From Heliocidaris tuberculata (lineage: Eukaryota; Echinodermata; Echinoidea; Camarodonta; Echinometridae), in NCBI GenBank assembly GCA_025618425.1, contig CM046832.1:19459917-19523916 (forward strand): 64,000 nucleotides of DNA. Reading direction: 5' to 3'. Numbering within the stretch: position 1 is the first letter of the stretch; each line of letters starts with the position of its first letter. This document shows positions 1 to 11,609 of the stretch, in pieces. A model generated the notes under the pieces. The model was not told where the DNA came from, did not search any database, and was given only the letters and a program-made list of their open reading frames with translations. Both the position numbers and the translations under genes were made by a program.

Positions 1-142
1 TTCCTTCTTTTCATTAAAAACCATTTTGGGATGCTTTAAAATAGACAGATTTTTGAAAAAGTCCCTAGTGTGGAATGGGGACACCCCCTCCCACACCCCG
101 CTCGGTCGCTTCGCTCCCTTGCCAGTCACCCCCCCCCCCCCC
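1..142. repeat. Dispersed repeat ending in poly-C, copy 1
   Basis: Nearly identical to 1708-1849. It carries a C-rich segment (ACACCCCCTCCCACACCCCG), the motif GGTCGCTTCGCTCCCTTGCC, and then a run of about 15 C. A diverged relative with the same order of motifs lies at 32960-33050. The element type is not recognised, and the copy starts at or before the window edge. Confidence 0.75.
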
Positions 143-143
143 A

Positions 144-1483
144 ATCATAGGCATTGTTAATCTATTGTTATTACCTGCATTTCATTATCATTTTTAAAAT
201 TATTTCCATTAGGTACCATAATTGCTTATCATTAGAAATCATTACTGTCATAATTCCATGAAGATATTAATGAAAATACTTATAGTTATATAGCCTAATC
301 AATAGTAAGCATACTCGCCAGTGACTTTTCAGCATAACAGCATAAAAATGATAAAGGCAGACGATTTTAAAGAATGCAAACTGTGAGTGTTTTGAAGTCA
401 TTGAAAATGTCGATAATAGTTATTTCGATCCTCCCTTACTCTTTTTACTCTTATATTGATCGATGTTTTTTTGTTGTTTTTTTTAAATTTCAGAATACTT
501 ATCAGATACAAATATGTTCACTTTCTCTCATACACTCTCATACCATGTTATTGTCACTATGTATACATGGTATATCGTCGTGAAATTCACAAAACAAAAA
601 TATTTATTATACATTTTTGTATTGGGGAATATTGGGGAAGTCCACCAGGTTGATTATAGCCTTTTACAGAACCGGGGTCGGTGAAGGTTTGAGAACAATC
701 CGCGATTTGTAAGAAGAAGAAGAAGAAGAAAAAAAAAAGAAAGAAATCTGGAGTCATGAAGATCACTACGCGAAGTGGCAACAAATTGATTTCCTTTACT
801 CGCTATTTGCTTTGATATTAGAAATTTAATTAATATGTTTTCTTCCTTAAAGACGAGTTTTCACGCCCTAGTGTCCAAAATATATCGGATATACACATTT
901 CCTCATCATCCTGTTACTTTGAAATACAGGTAAACATGGTAAATGAACCACTTTGTAAAGAAAAAAAAAATCGAAATGAGGTCAAGAGGTCTCAAATCAA
1001 AACAAACTTATACTAATTTATTATTTCAGGGTTATTATAGTTATGATGAATATGATGATATTTCACGCAAAGTAGCACAAGGAGCCATGTGTATGGACAA
1101 AGCCCATACACATTCCACACTCACTAACGCAGTTTCATGGGGCAATGATTGCTCGCAACACTCAACTAACAAGGAAATAATAGCCGTTCCCCCGGAGCCT
1201 ATCGACTTTTGGGCGATAGTTTCGGAGATTATTTTGAGCTTCAAAATCATTATCTTTATATAAAAAACCTAAATGGACTGTTTAAAAATTACTAAAAACT
1301 TTTCTGCTCGTCACCGTCTAGATTTTGTTTTTGTTTTTGTTTTTGCTTTTTTTTTGTTACGGATTTGTTTGTTGTTGGCAAGTTGTCACCCTTGTCCCTT
1401 CCCATAACAAGCTCGAACCTGGCCCCATAAAATACGATGAGATGTTCTAGATTACATTCTGTGAGTTACCTGTTTCATCAGTA
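144..1483 (+). repeat. Segmental duplication, copy 1
   Basis: Two blocks, 144-625 and 634-1483, match 3665-4144 and 4519-5367 almost base for base. This copy has only 8 bp (626-633) where copy 2 has 374 bp. Both copies contain a short (AAG)n tract and a G/T-rich (GTTTTT)n tract. An open frame of about 95 codons (963-1263) is shared with copy 2. It matches no family I know, and poly-A length differences near its start suggest it is not a gene. Confidence 0.85.
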
Positions 1484-1707
1484 TCCCCCCCCCAAAAAAA
1501 AATATTTTTGGATAAAATGAATAAGAATTATGACAGAGGTCTACATTAACTTAAAACTACGATCTTGAAATGCCATCACATTCTTTAATGATTAGAAGTA
1601 AGGAATAAGAACTGCCATAATTTCAATGCGCAAATATCAAAGAAAATTCGTTCGCTCGCTTTCTTATTCTCAATTAAGGGTTCCGTCCATTGGCGTAGAT
1701 CCGTGCA

Positions 1708-1852
1708 TTCCTTCTTTTCATTAAAAACCATTTTGGGATGCTTTAAAATAGACAGATTTTTGAAAAAGTCCCTAGTGTGGAATGGGGACACCCCCTCCCA
1801 CACCCCGCTCGGTCGCTTCGCTCCCTTGCCAGTCACCCCCCCCCCCCCCCAA
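1708..1852. repeat. Dispersed repeat ending in poly-C, copy 2
   Basis: Second copy of the element at 1-142, with the same start, the same GGTCGCTTCGCTCCCTTGCC motif and a C-run of similar length. The sequence after the C-run differs between copies, so the element probably ends at the homopolymer. Confidence 0.75.
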
Positions 1853-2403
1853 TCATGAACACTGATCGACACCCCTGCTCTTCCCCGCTCACGAATTCAC
1901 TTCGGCTTGCGTTTCGTCCACTTGGTATGACAGCCAAAGTGTTCGACTGGACACCTGATTCTTTTGACCTTTTATAAATTTGATTAAATGCTGTTTTTTG
2001 GAAGTCATTATTGAGTTTTTTTATGCCCAACTATAATAACAGAAAAAACATTTTTCAACAAAATCAATCCATCATGAAGCTTGACAAAATTATTGTTGTT
2101 TCTTTATTCATAATGTTCGTTCATATTCTACTTCACTTCGTAAGAGGGCGTCATCCCCTTTCCCCCATGTATTTTCTCATTCTATCTTTCTTATTAATTC
2201 TCTGCCTTTTCTGCACTGTGTGAGAGAAAAACACAAACCATGTTCCAAAAAACTCTGGGGACTCTGATAGCTGAGCACCTTTTTTCAAAGCTTATCATTG
2301 ATGCTTTTTGAAAGTTAGACTTGATCACGGATGTTATCCAAAAAAAATTTAAAAGACTTGACGATATCATTATGTTTTATGAGCTTTGTCTTAGTACTTT
2401 CTC
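1853..2403. other. Unannotated intergenic stretch
   Basis: AT-rich sequence without a supported gene. The short open frames lack any family resemblance or splice context. Confidence 0.5.
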
Positions 2404-2965
2404 TCGAAATTTGGAATGAGTGAGAAAAATCAGAGAACCAGAAAATTGAGAGTTTTAGAAAAATCGGACCACGAATAAGAAAGTTATGGAAGTTTGAATG
2501 GTGAGATCACTAATGATATGGCATGTATGGGAAATCTCCTACGGGCTATGCGGTCAAGATGTGTGATTTCATTGGAAACTCTCCCATTTGGTGTGTACAA
2601 AAAGAAATAAAGAAAAGAAGGGGGAAAACGGTGCCCCCTTTGTTCATTTTAATGATAAAACAGACTTTTTATCCAAGATAGATTACGGATAAGTATATGT
2701 CCTAGGGTGAAAAGAGCGTCTGTTTTACCATAAGAGTTGAGAAAAGTGTATATTATTTGAATAATGTATGTACAAAACAAATGGGAAAGTTCTCTATCTT
2801 TGTCATCACATATTTTGACCTCATTGCCAATATGAGGATCTCCATATCATTAGTGATTTCAAAAATTCATAACTTCCTTATTCTTTTTTCCCATTTATCT
2901 TAACTCTCACTAGTATGTTTCTCTGAATTTTATGCTTTCAATCCAAGCCAAATTTCTATGAAAAG
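2404..2965. repeat. Foldback (palindromic) element
   Basis: Two arms of about 190 bp, roughly 2404-2600 and 2770-2960, are imperfect reverse complements. For example, GATCACTAATGATATGG at about 2503 answers CCATATCATTAGTGAT at about 2850. The spacer is about 170 bp. Exact ends and target duplication are not resolved. This is typical of decayed MITE or foldback transposons. Confidence 0.65.
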
Positions 2966-3430
2966 GTTAAAAAATGATTGATACAATGGATATAAGTTTA
3001 AGTTGAAGGGTCTCATATGATTTACATATCACTGAAAAAATTTTATTCAGCGAAGGGAAGACAAATACGGATTTTCAGAAGTTGAGAGCCTCTTGATTTG
3101 GATTAAAGTATTCTGACGTCACAATAGACTTAGCACTCATTCTTACGTCATAAAGGGATGTGTAGTCAATGTAGGCCCATTATGATGTCATAAAGAGCTG
3201 GCGCTTCCGCGCAACGAAATACATTATGCGCACGGGCAGGCCGATAATCAAAACAACAAAACCTTGATGTTTTGTTTTGACGCGTGCTTTTATAGGCTAC
3301 TGTGTTTGGATCGCTTTTTCTATCATGCATCGGTCATGATGTCTCATTGCCTAGTTAAATGGTAATTTACATTCTGGTGATCAAGAGTATTGTTAGAAAC
3401 ATTATAATCATCATTATCAGTACTGTTGAT

Positions 3431-3575
3431 ATTTTATTATTATTATTATTATCATTATTATCATTATTATTTTTTTTTAATTATTATTATTATCATTGTT
3501 ATTACTATTATTATTATTATCACTATTATCATCATCATTATTTTCAATGATTATAATAATAATATAAATTATCAT

Positions 3576-3619
<44 letters not shown>

Positions 3620-3640
3620 TTATTACTATCATTATTTTCC
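3431..3640. repeat. (ATT/ATC)n and (ACT)n microsatellite
   Basis: A trinucleotide tract: TTA/ATC units from 3431, then about 15 uninterrupted ACT units around 3575-3620. It lies just upstream of duplication copy 2. Confidence 0.95.
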
Positions 3641-3664
3641 TTGTTATCATGATTTATTTTTAAT

Positions 3665-5367
3665 ATCATAGGCATTGTTAATCTATTGTTATTACCTGCA
3701 TTTCATTATCATTTTTTAAATTATTTCCATTAGGTACCATAATTGCTTATCATTAGAAATCATTACTGTCATAATTCCATGAAGATATTAATGAAAATAC
3801 TTATAGTTATAGCCTAATCAATAGTAAGCATACTCGCCAGTGACTTTTCAGCATAACAGCATAAAAATGATAAAGGCAGACGATTTTAAAGAATGCAAAC
3901 TGTGAGTGTTTTGAAGTCATTGAAAATGTCGATAATAGTTATTTCGATCCTCCCTTACTCTTTTTACTCTTATATTGATCGATGTTTTTTTGTTGTTTTT
4001 TTTAAATTTCAGAATACTTATCAGATACAAATATGTTCACTTTCTCTCATACACTCTCATACCATGTTATTGTCACTATGTATACATGGTATATCGTCGT
4101 GAAATTCACAAAACAAAAATATTTATTATACATTTTTGTATTGGTATTTGTAATAACAAAGGAGCATGCATAAGATCCTTAAGTCGATCTAGCAATAACC
4201 CAAGACATTTTAAGGCCCCCAAAGTATAGTGGTACGTCATTGGCGTATTCGGTATAGGATGGAGCCGGCGTGAGTGATGCCTTCCTTTTCTTGAAGGACA
4301 AATAAATAAATAAATAAATAAATCACGCATTTTGCACTGCGTCTATACGGCACACGGGGCTGCCCAAATAGACCTTCTGGTCTTGATAAATTTCGCCCCT
4401 CCTGTTAAATTCTGGATACGTCACATTCCCTAAACATGATTCGAACATCATCAAATTTAATATTGCCTTCTAGTATAATTGCAAAACTATACAATTATAT
4501 AGAGCCAAAACCGTTAAAGGGGAAGTCCACCAGGTTGATTATAACCTTTTACAGAACCGGGGTCGGTGAAGGTTTGAGAACAATCCGCGATTTGTAAGAA
4601 GAAGAAGAAGAAGAAAAAAAAAAGAAAGAAATCTGGAGTCATGAAGATCACTACGCGAAGTGGCAACAAATTGATTTCCTTTACTCGCTATTTGCTTTGA
4701 TATTAGAAATTTAATTAATATGTTTTCTTCCTTAAAGACGAGTTTTCACGCCCTAGTGTCCAAAATATATCAGATATACACATTTCCTCATCATCCTGTT
4801 ACTTTGAAATACAGGTAAACATGGTAAATGAACCACTTTGTAAAGAAAAAAAAATCGAAATGAGGTCAAGAGGTCTCAAATCAAAACAAACTTATACTAA
4901 TTTATTATTTCAGGGTTATTATAGTTATGATGAATATGATGATATTTCACGCAAAGTAGCACAAGGAGCCATGTGTATGGACAAAGCCCATACACATTCC
5001 ACACTCACTAACGCAGTTTCATGGGGCAATGATTGCTCGCAACACTCAACTAACAAGGAAATAATAGCCGTTCCCCCGGAGCCTATCGACTTTTGGGCGA
5101 TAGTTTCGGAGATTATTTTGAGCTTCAAAATCATTATCTTTATATAAAAAACCTAAATGGACTGTTTAAAAATTACTAAAAACTTTTCTGCTCGTCACCG
5201 TCTAGATTTTGTTTTTGTTTTTGTTTTTGCTTTTTTTTTTGTTACGGATTTGTTTGTTGTTGGCAAGTTGTCACCCTTGTCCCTTCCCATAACAAGCTCG
5301 AACCTGGCCCCATAAAATACGATGAGATGTTCTAGATTACATTCTGTGAGTTGCCTGTTTCATCAGT
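3665..5367 (+). repeat. Segmental duplication, copy 2
   Basis: Matches 144-625 (as 3665-4144) and 634-1483 (as 4519-5367) with few substitutions, so the duplication is recent. It ends at a poly-C run, as copy 1 nearly does. The copies are direct repeats 3.5 kb apart. Confidence 0.85.
4145..4518. other. 374-bp segment present only in duplication copy 2
   Basis: Interrupts the alignment between the two duplicated copies, which have 8 bp here in copy 1. It contains an (AAAT)n run at about 4299-4322 and ends in CGTTAAA just before the shared GGGGAAGTCC. No clear inverted termini or target duplication were seen, so insertion in copy 2 and deletion from copy 1 are both possible. Confidence 0.6.
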
Positions 5368-6710
5368 AGCCCCCCCCCCCCCCCCCCCCCCCCTCCCGCC
5401 CGTGAGCTATTGGTGAGCAACTGTATATTTTTTTTGTAATCAAAACACTCTGAACTCTTTCAATGTTTGCCGAGTGGTCGTACCGTCTCTATGTGCTCTA
5501 ATAAATGATGAATAACAAGTCACGCTGAACGTATAGAGATCAACAGAAAATCCGCAGTGCGACTTTAACCTCGTACTGGTCGTTCAGTTCCACAATGTAG
5601 GGCGCGAAGGCAATAGCGCCTATCGGGGGTACATTTATTGTGCGAATAGTGATACCCCCTACTCTATATTTACATACAACACGGCGGCAAATCGTTCGCA
5701 CAGAATACAGTTGAAATCAGTCGGTTATATATTGTGCTATATGGTTGTGTTTATGAATTTTCTCATTTAATCGGAGAATCAAGCAAATGATTCAGTATCT
5801 ACAAGTATTTAGAGAGATTTACTTGAAAGAATCGGGGAAATAGAAATATAGTTCCAGTGTTGAAGCTACGATCGTTCCGCATGCAAAATTAGAAGTTATC
5901 GTGGTATATACTCCAAGCGGGAATATTGTAAGCGCCAAATTTGAAATATACTACATACACTGCTGTACATGTTATATGAACAGGCTTCTCCGTGTCAGAG
6001 AACTGTAAAGAAAACAATCTAACATATAAATAAACAGAAATAAAAACAAAAATAACTGTAATTCCACATAGCTTATGTCGCCTTCAGTTGATGATTTCCT
6101 CATAAGGCAAGTAAATATAGGGCCTAAGTAATACTTTTCCTCCTGAAAAATGAACTTGAAGAATGTAAAGAAAAATGGTTCCCAGCACTTTCGCGTGTCC
6201 AAAATTCGCTAAAATTATCTGAAAAAGTCCATAGTCCACAATCAAGATGCAGAAATATGCTAAAATTACTCGATCTAGATAAAACTATGCTAGGCATAAT
6301 GCTAGATGTTGAGAGGGTCAGTGACTATGCCAGAAACGTAATTATGCCAACTCTGGCAACTATAATATGAGTAACAATGTAGGCTATTTCTATTTTTTTT
6401 TTTTTTTTTTTTTTTTTTTTGTGGTGAGATCAGCTTGTAACCCATGTAGGCCTACAAGTCAACTTCTGGTTGTGATGCATGAGATTTTACAGAATAAAGA
6501 CCATTTAAAAAATCTATATATCTACGGGAGAGTATACAGCCCGTGCCTGACCGGATGGTGGGGGTGGCTGGATCCGGGAACTGTGGCTCGTCGTCGTACA
6601 CAAAACCGTGCCCCTCCCCTTTACAAATTTGCAACCGGGACTGAAAGGCCTCCCAAATAGCCCCCCCCCCCCCTTTCTTTCTTTATTTTGTTAAATGTGT
6701 ATTTTTAAAT

Positions 6711-6741
<31 letters not shown>

Positions 6742-7458
6742 GTATAAAGACATTTTTTAATTCTGCACCCCTTCGATCCATAAATACGAAAGCCTGGATC
6801 CGCAAGATAATCACTGAGGTTAATGAAGATGATGATCAATGAACAACTTGCATGGAACAATGATAATAACAATACACGGTAATAATAGTGATAACGATTG
6901 AGAAAATAATAATGATAATAACAACAAAAATAATAATAATAATAGTGATACTACAATAATGAATATAATAATAAAGTAATAATGATAAAAATAATAACGA
7001 TGATACTGAAGATGGTAATAATAATAATAGAAATAATTACAATAATGAGAATGAATAATTTCTTTCCGACTCCTATCTATACCAATTCCCCTATATATCT
7101 ACTCTCTTGCTTCGTTCTATTTATTATATGTATTGTACTTTTAAAGTCATTTTATCAATTTCGCTTTTTAAATTCGAATTATTAAAGAGCTTCTCCTTTT
7201 GTTAACTGCTATATTTATTTATAATGCTTATTATTCTCGCAATAAGTTTTATTGCTGAATTATATTTGACTATATTTGATTACTAACATGACTGATTCTC
7301 ATTATTTACATTTCTATGGATTATGTTCAGGACCAGAATGTAAAAAGAGATTTTGTACCTATATCTGATTCTTGTTATCCTGATTAAATATATTTCAATA
7401 ATTTTTTTTTTTCAAATTCAATAAAAATGGTGATATAGTAATAAGAAAAAAGGAAGAA
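5368..7458. other. Intergenic, low-complexity tracts only
   Basis: Starts with a C-run (5370-5392). Poly-T tracts lie at about 6392-6420 and 6711-6740, a C-run at 6661-6673, and AT-rich (AAT/GAT)n sequence at about 6860-7050. No gene is supported on either strand. Confidence 0.6.
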
Positions 7459-7558
7459 CGGAAGAAGAAGAAGAAGAAGAAGAAGAAGAAGAAGAAGAAG
7501 AAGAAGAAGAAAAAAAAAAAGGAAGAAAAAGAAAAAGGAAAAGAAAAAGAAAAAGAAA

Positions 7559-7589
<31 letters not shown>

Positions 7590-7622
7590 GAAGAAGAAGA
7601 AGAAGAAGAAGAAGAAGAAGAT
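7459..7622. repeat. (GAA)n / (GAAAAA)n purine tract
   Basis: Uninterrupted GAA units, then GAAAAA units, then GAA again. The strand is almost pure purine for about 160 bp. Open frames here are artefacts of the repeat. Confidence 0.95.
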
Positions 7623-9838
7623 ATAGAGGAACGGTAAAGTTTGCCCATTTCAATTTGTCAGTTTGTATACTAGGCCAATTATAAGCATTCTGTGTGCTGA
7701 TCAGTTGTTCCATAATTACATTTTTTTCTTGGCCATTTTTGGATGCCCCTCCTCAGTGACAAAAGCAGTGACGGATCCAGGCAGGGGCGCCAAGGGCGCG
7801 CGGCCCCCTTTCATTTTCTGTTTGTGATTTTTACCGTGGGAGTACGCCCTCCCACACCCTCCGCTCCCTCGCTGCTGGCGCCCCACCCCCCTATTTCATA
7901 TTCCTAGATCCGCAAAAGTGCCCCTCTAGCATGGAATTGCCCCACTGACGTGTTATACTTCTGTATTTGATGTGCCCTTAGTATACCTATTCGCGTGACC
8001 AAAAGATCAGTGCCCTTTCTTCAGTTATAGGCCTGCATAAAGGTCAAAGACGGTGTTTGATTCATTTTCTCTTTTGAAAAGAAAATTTTAAAAATTGTGG
8101 CCTTGATTAGTCCCTCATCATTTGTTTTTAAAGAGCACAAAAGTGATGATTGTCGGGTTAATCGTAAAGGGGAGAATGTGATATACAAAGGGGAAGAATG
8201 ACACATGATTCCGACAATACACGGAGTTTAATAGGAGGGGCTTTCTCTCCATCGCGGGAGGACAAAGGGACAAAGTGGGCACATGTTTGAGATAATTCCA
8301 AAGCTCAAGCACCCAATCAACCTTTTTTTTAAAGATCAACATGACTTTAAACCATTAAACTTGTACATGTATACAGACTGTGGCAAACTCTCAGCTAGTA
8401 TCTCACCTCGCAAATGGCAAACCAGGATTCCAAGCCAGTCCAGGAATATCATTGCTGACTTCAAAACAGTATAGGTCATAAAAAGAGCCTTTGCATAAAT
8501 TTAAAATAAATAGGGGGAATAATAATATGTTATGTTACGTCAATTTTCCATTAATTTTTTTTTTTTTTTTTTTTATGGTTGCCCTTATTTTCTACAAAAA
8601 ATAGGCCTACCCTTTTGGAGATGCCCCTCAGATTTTGAAAAAAAGTTCCCCGCCCCTGCTCTGAAAAGCTGTTCATAATTGTAAAAATTAACAAAAAGAT
8701 GGATAATGTCACCTTTTTTCTAATCAAAGACAGAATTCCCCCCCCCCCCATATTTTTGATATTATTTTGTTGGGGTAGATCATCCATTAGGCGTATAGAT
8801 GTTGCTCTTTTAGTCGGGCCGGGCCGGGCCGTGTTAAAAATGGACCCCTCCCCCTCCCGACCTCAGATTGCACCGAATCTATACCTTGCGTCCTTGTCCC
8901 AGTACTGCCCGTTGTCGGGTAAGTCTGCAAACCTAATGGGGAGGGGGTCGTCAAGAATGCATGTACTATTAGGCCTCCGTATAATTTTATACAACAGCGG
9001 CGGGAGGTGCATACTTGGCATCCCTATACCCATTAGGCAAAGTGCTTTGATTTTTTGTGGGCCTTCTGAAAAAAAGGGGCGGGTGTACAGCGGGTCCACC
9101 ATTTGTCCCATAATGCATGCTTTCTTTCTCTTTCCTTTTTTTTCTCTCACTCTCTCTCTCTCATATTTCATTTTTCCTCTTTTTCCCCCTTCTCCTTTTT
9201 ATCTTTTATGAATTTTTCTTTCAGTGAAAAAGACACATAAAAGAAACAATCATATATTTAAGGTATATTTTCAGTTGTATAAATTCTTCTGTTCTTCCAA
9301 TTTTCCAGATACGAAAGTATATTTTCAGTTGTATATCTGTATAATTCAAGTAAGCTGAGATTTAAGTGAATTACATGAATGTACACACATTTTTCCATAC
9401 ACGTATAGATTTACTTGTAAATTGTATAAGTTTCTGTTTACTAGTATACTTAATTTATTCATGATTGTAATATATATTTTTTAATTTGTATATTAGACTG
9501 ATGATTTCACTGAAAAGAAATGAATTAAACTAATACTTTTGAAGAAAAAAATGCTGGACAAAGTGGCGTAGCGTGAATCAAGTCAGTTGAGGGGGCACTG
9601 GCACCGTGGGGGTCTTACTCGGAAAATTCATTGCGATACGAGACCAGTGATTGGGTGAGGTGCGGGAAGGGCTTATAGTCTTCTTTCTCAGTCTCCCTTC
9701 CCCCTTCTTCCTCGCCTCCTTTTATATCTTTTTTTTTTCTCCATGCGATTTGGGCCCGGTCCCCCGTGCCCCTATAATAATTGAGTGGTCCATAAATACC
9801 ACCCTACTTTCATAGCTTGGAGACATATTATAACATGA
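7623..9838. other. Intergenic, degenerate repeat debris
   Basis: At about 7766 is CAGTGACGGATCCAGG, which resembles the hAT-type terminus found intact at 26480. The C-rich segment at 7847-7890 resembles the 1-142 repeat. A 170-codon open frame at 8699-9211 runs through poly-C and CT-rich sequence with no family resemblance. No gene is supported. Confidence 0.5.
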
Positions 9839-9840
9839 CT

Positions 9841-10470
9841 ACCCCCCCCCCCCGCACCCGGGGGGGGGGGGACAGGGGGCACAGTGCCCCCCTTCAAAAT
9901 ACTCAAAAGTCCCTTTATTTCTGAAAAAGCCCCCTTTCTCTCTGATAAGTACCATTTTCACTATCAAAAGTACCCCCCTTTCCTTTCTAATAAGTGCCCT
10001 TTCCCCTTCTGATAAGTGCCCTTTTTTCTCCTTCTGATAAGTGCCCCTTTTCACATCTGATAATTGGCTCCTTATCTCTAATAAGTGCCTTTTTTTCCTT
10101 CTGATAAATGCAATTTTACTTCGAATAGGTGCCTTTCTTCCTTATAAGTGCCCCTTTTTTCCCTTCTAATAAGTGCCCCTTTTCAAATATAATGATTGCC
10201 CTCCCTTTCTTCCTAATATGTGCCCTTTTCTGCCTTGATAAGTGCATTTTTAATTCTGATAGGTGCCCCCTTTCCCTTCTAATAAGTACCTATTTCCCCC
10301 TTCTGATAAGTGCCCATTTTTAAATCTGATAAGTGCCCTCTCTTTACTTCTGATAAGTGCCCTTTTCCTATCTAATATGAGCCCTTTCCCTCTTCTCATA
10401 CATGCCCCTTTTCACATGTTTCATATCTTACAAGCGCCCTTTCCTCTTCAGATAAATGCCCCCTTTTGCT
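9841..10470. repeat. Degenerate minisatellite
   Basis: After a C-run and a G-run, a motif close to CTTCTGATAAGTGCCCCTTT recurs with a period of roughly 25-35 bp from about 9935 to 10460, with variable T and C runs. A related isolated stretch, with AGTGCCCCTTTT and a poly-C run, lies at 11120-11180. Spacing and sequence vary too much for a CRISPR-like array. Confidence 0.85.
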
Positions 10471-11609
10471 TATATTTCCCCACTGTTTCTTACAAAAAGA
10501 GGCATATCTAGCTTCAAAGAATCGGCGCGGCTTTATATAGTAACAGGTACCCATATACTAAAACTACAGTGTAAGGCAGTGGAGCTAGAGGCAAGAGGGG
10601 CACAATGCCCCTCACTCGAATGTGCCCATAATTTACACCAAGTATAAGGGCAATATTTTCTGAAATTTTCCCCCAAACTCGCTCGCTACACTCACTCGCT
10701 CTTAAGTATATAATGACATCAAGCAGATTGCATAAAGTATGATGATATCGATGTAATCATGGAAATCCTAGAGAAAAGCGACAGGGTTAATGTACAAATT
10801 AAAAGATCATTAGGCATTCCCTCCAAATTAATTTGCTGTTGTCAAAAGTTTCATTATATCGCTGTAAATAATGCACAACCCAATTAGGACTTCAACATTA
10901 GGAAAAAAAGTCTGAAATTTTTTGCTCGCTCGCTTTGCTCGCTCGCTCATGAATCATTAGACCATTACACACAGTTGCTAATTTGGGACGGTTAATTAAG
11001 CAATGTCCAGAACCACAACAACTTGAAGGGAAGAAGAAGAAGTTGATTATGTATTAATTGACTGTAGGGTAATAACAATGTCCCAAAATGGTCCCCGTTT
11101 TTGCTTCATGTTCACCTTTTGTAGGTGCCACTTTTTTCTCCGAAAGTGCCCCTTTTGGCTGTCCCCCCCCCCCCCCCCCACTTTGAAAGATGTTCCGCCG
11201 CCCCTGCAAGTGATCATGACCAGCGTGACTATTACCAGTCATATCACACTATCACAGTTCTAAAAATAGAAATAATGATGTCATCATTGTTTGGGTTAAA
11301 AATGCAGATACTGTAATGTATGCAGACTAATTTTAATTGTATTAACGTTATTTCTGTTATGATTGTAAGTATTCATCACAATTGAAGAACATTTAATCAC
11401 GTACATAATTCATTTTTAATCATCTTTAGTTCATTTTGATCAATTATTTTGTGGAACAATATTGGAACATATAAACTCTCGGTGCATGCATATATTCCAT
11501 ATCGATGTGAGCTCACTGGAAAAGTATTGTTTTGTTTACAGACAGGGTATCGGGTGCTCGTAAATATCCTGCATTTTCATTTAGTAAAATCACCTGAACA
11601 TCAGTCAAC
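10471..11609. other. CHMP5 upstream region
   Basis: Holds GCTCGCTCGC-rich motifs at 10678-10702 and 10921-10949, the minisatellite-like fragment at 11090-11215, and AT-rich sequence up to the CHMP5 start. No TATA box or clear promoter motif could be assigned. Confidence 0.4.

Noticed and set aside
8699..9211. 170-codon open frame
   Set aside because: It runs through a C-run and CT-rich sequence, has no recognisable domain, and has no splice partners.
9841..10470. CRISPR-like repeat array
   Set aside because: Units are diverged, unevenly spaced, without unique spacers, and in animal nuclear DNA; it is a decayed minisatellite.
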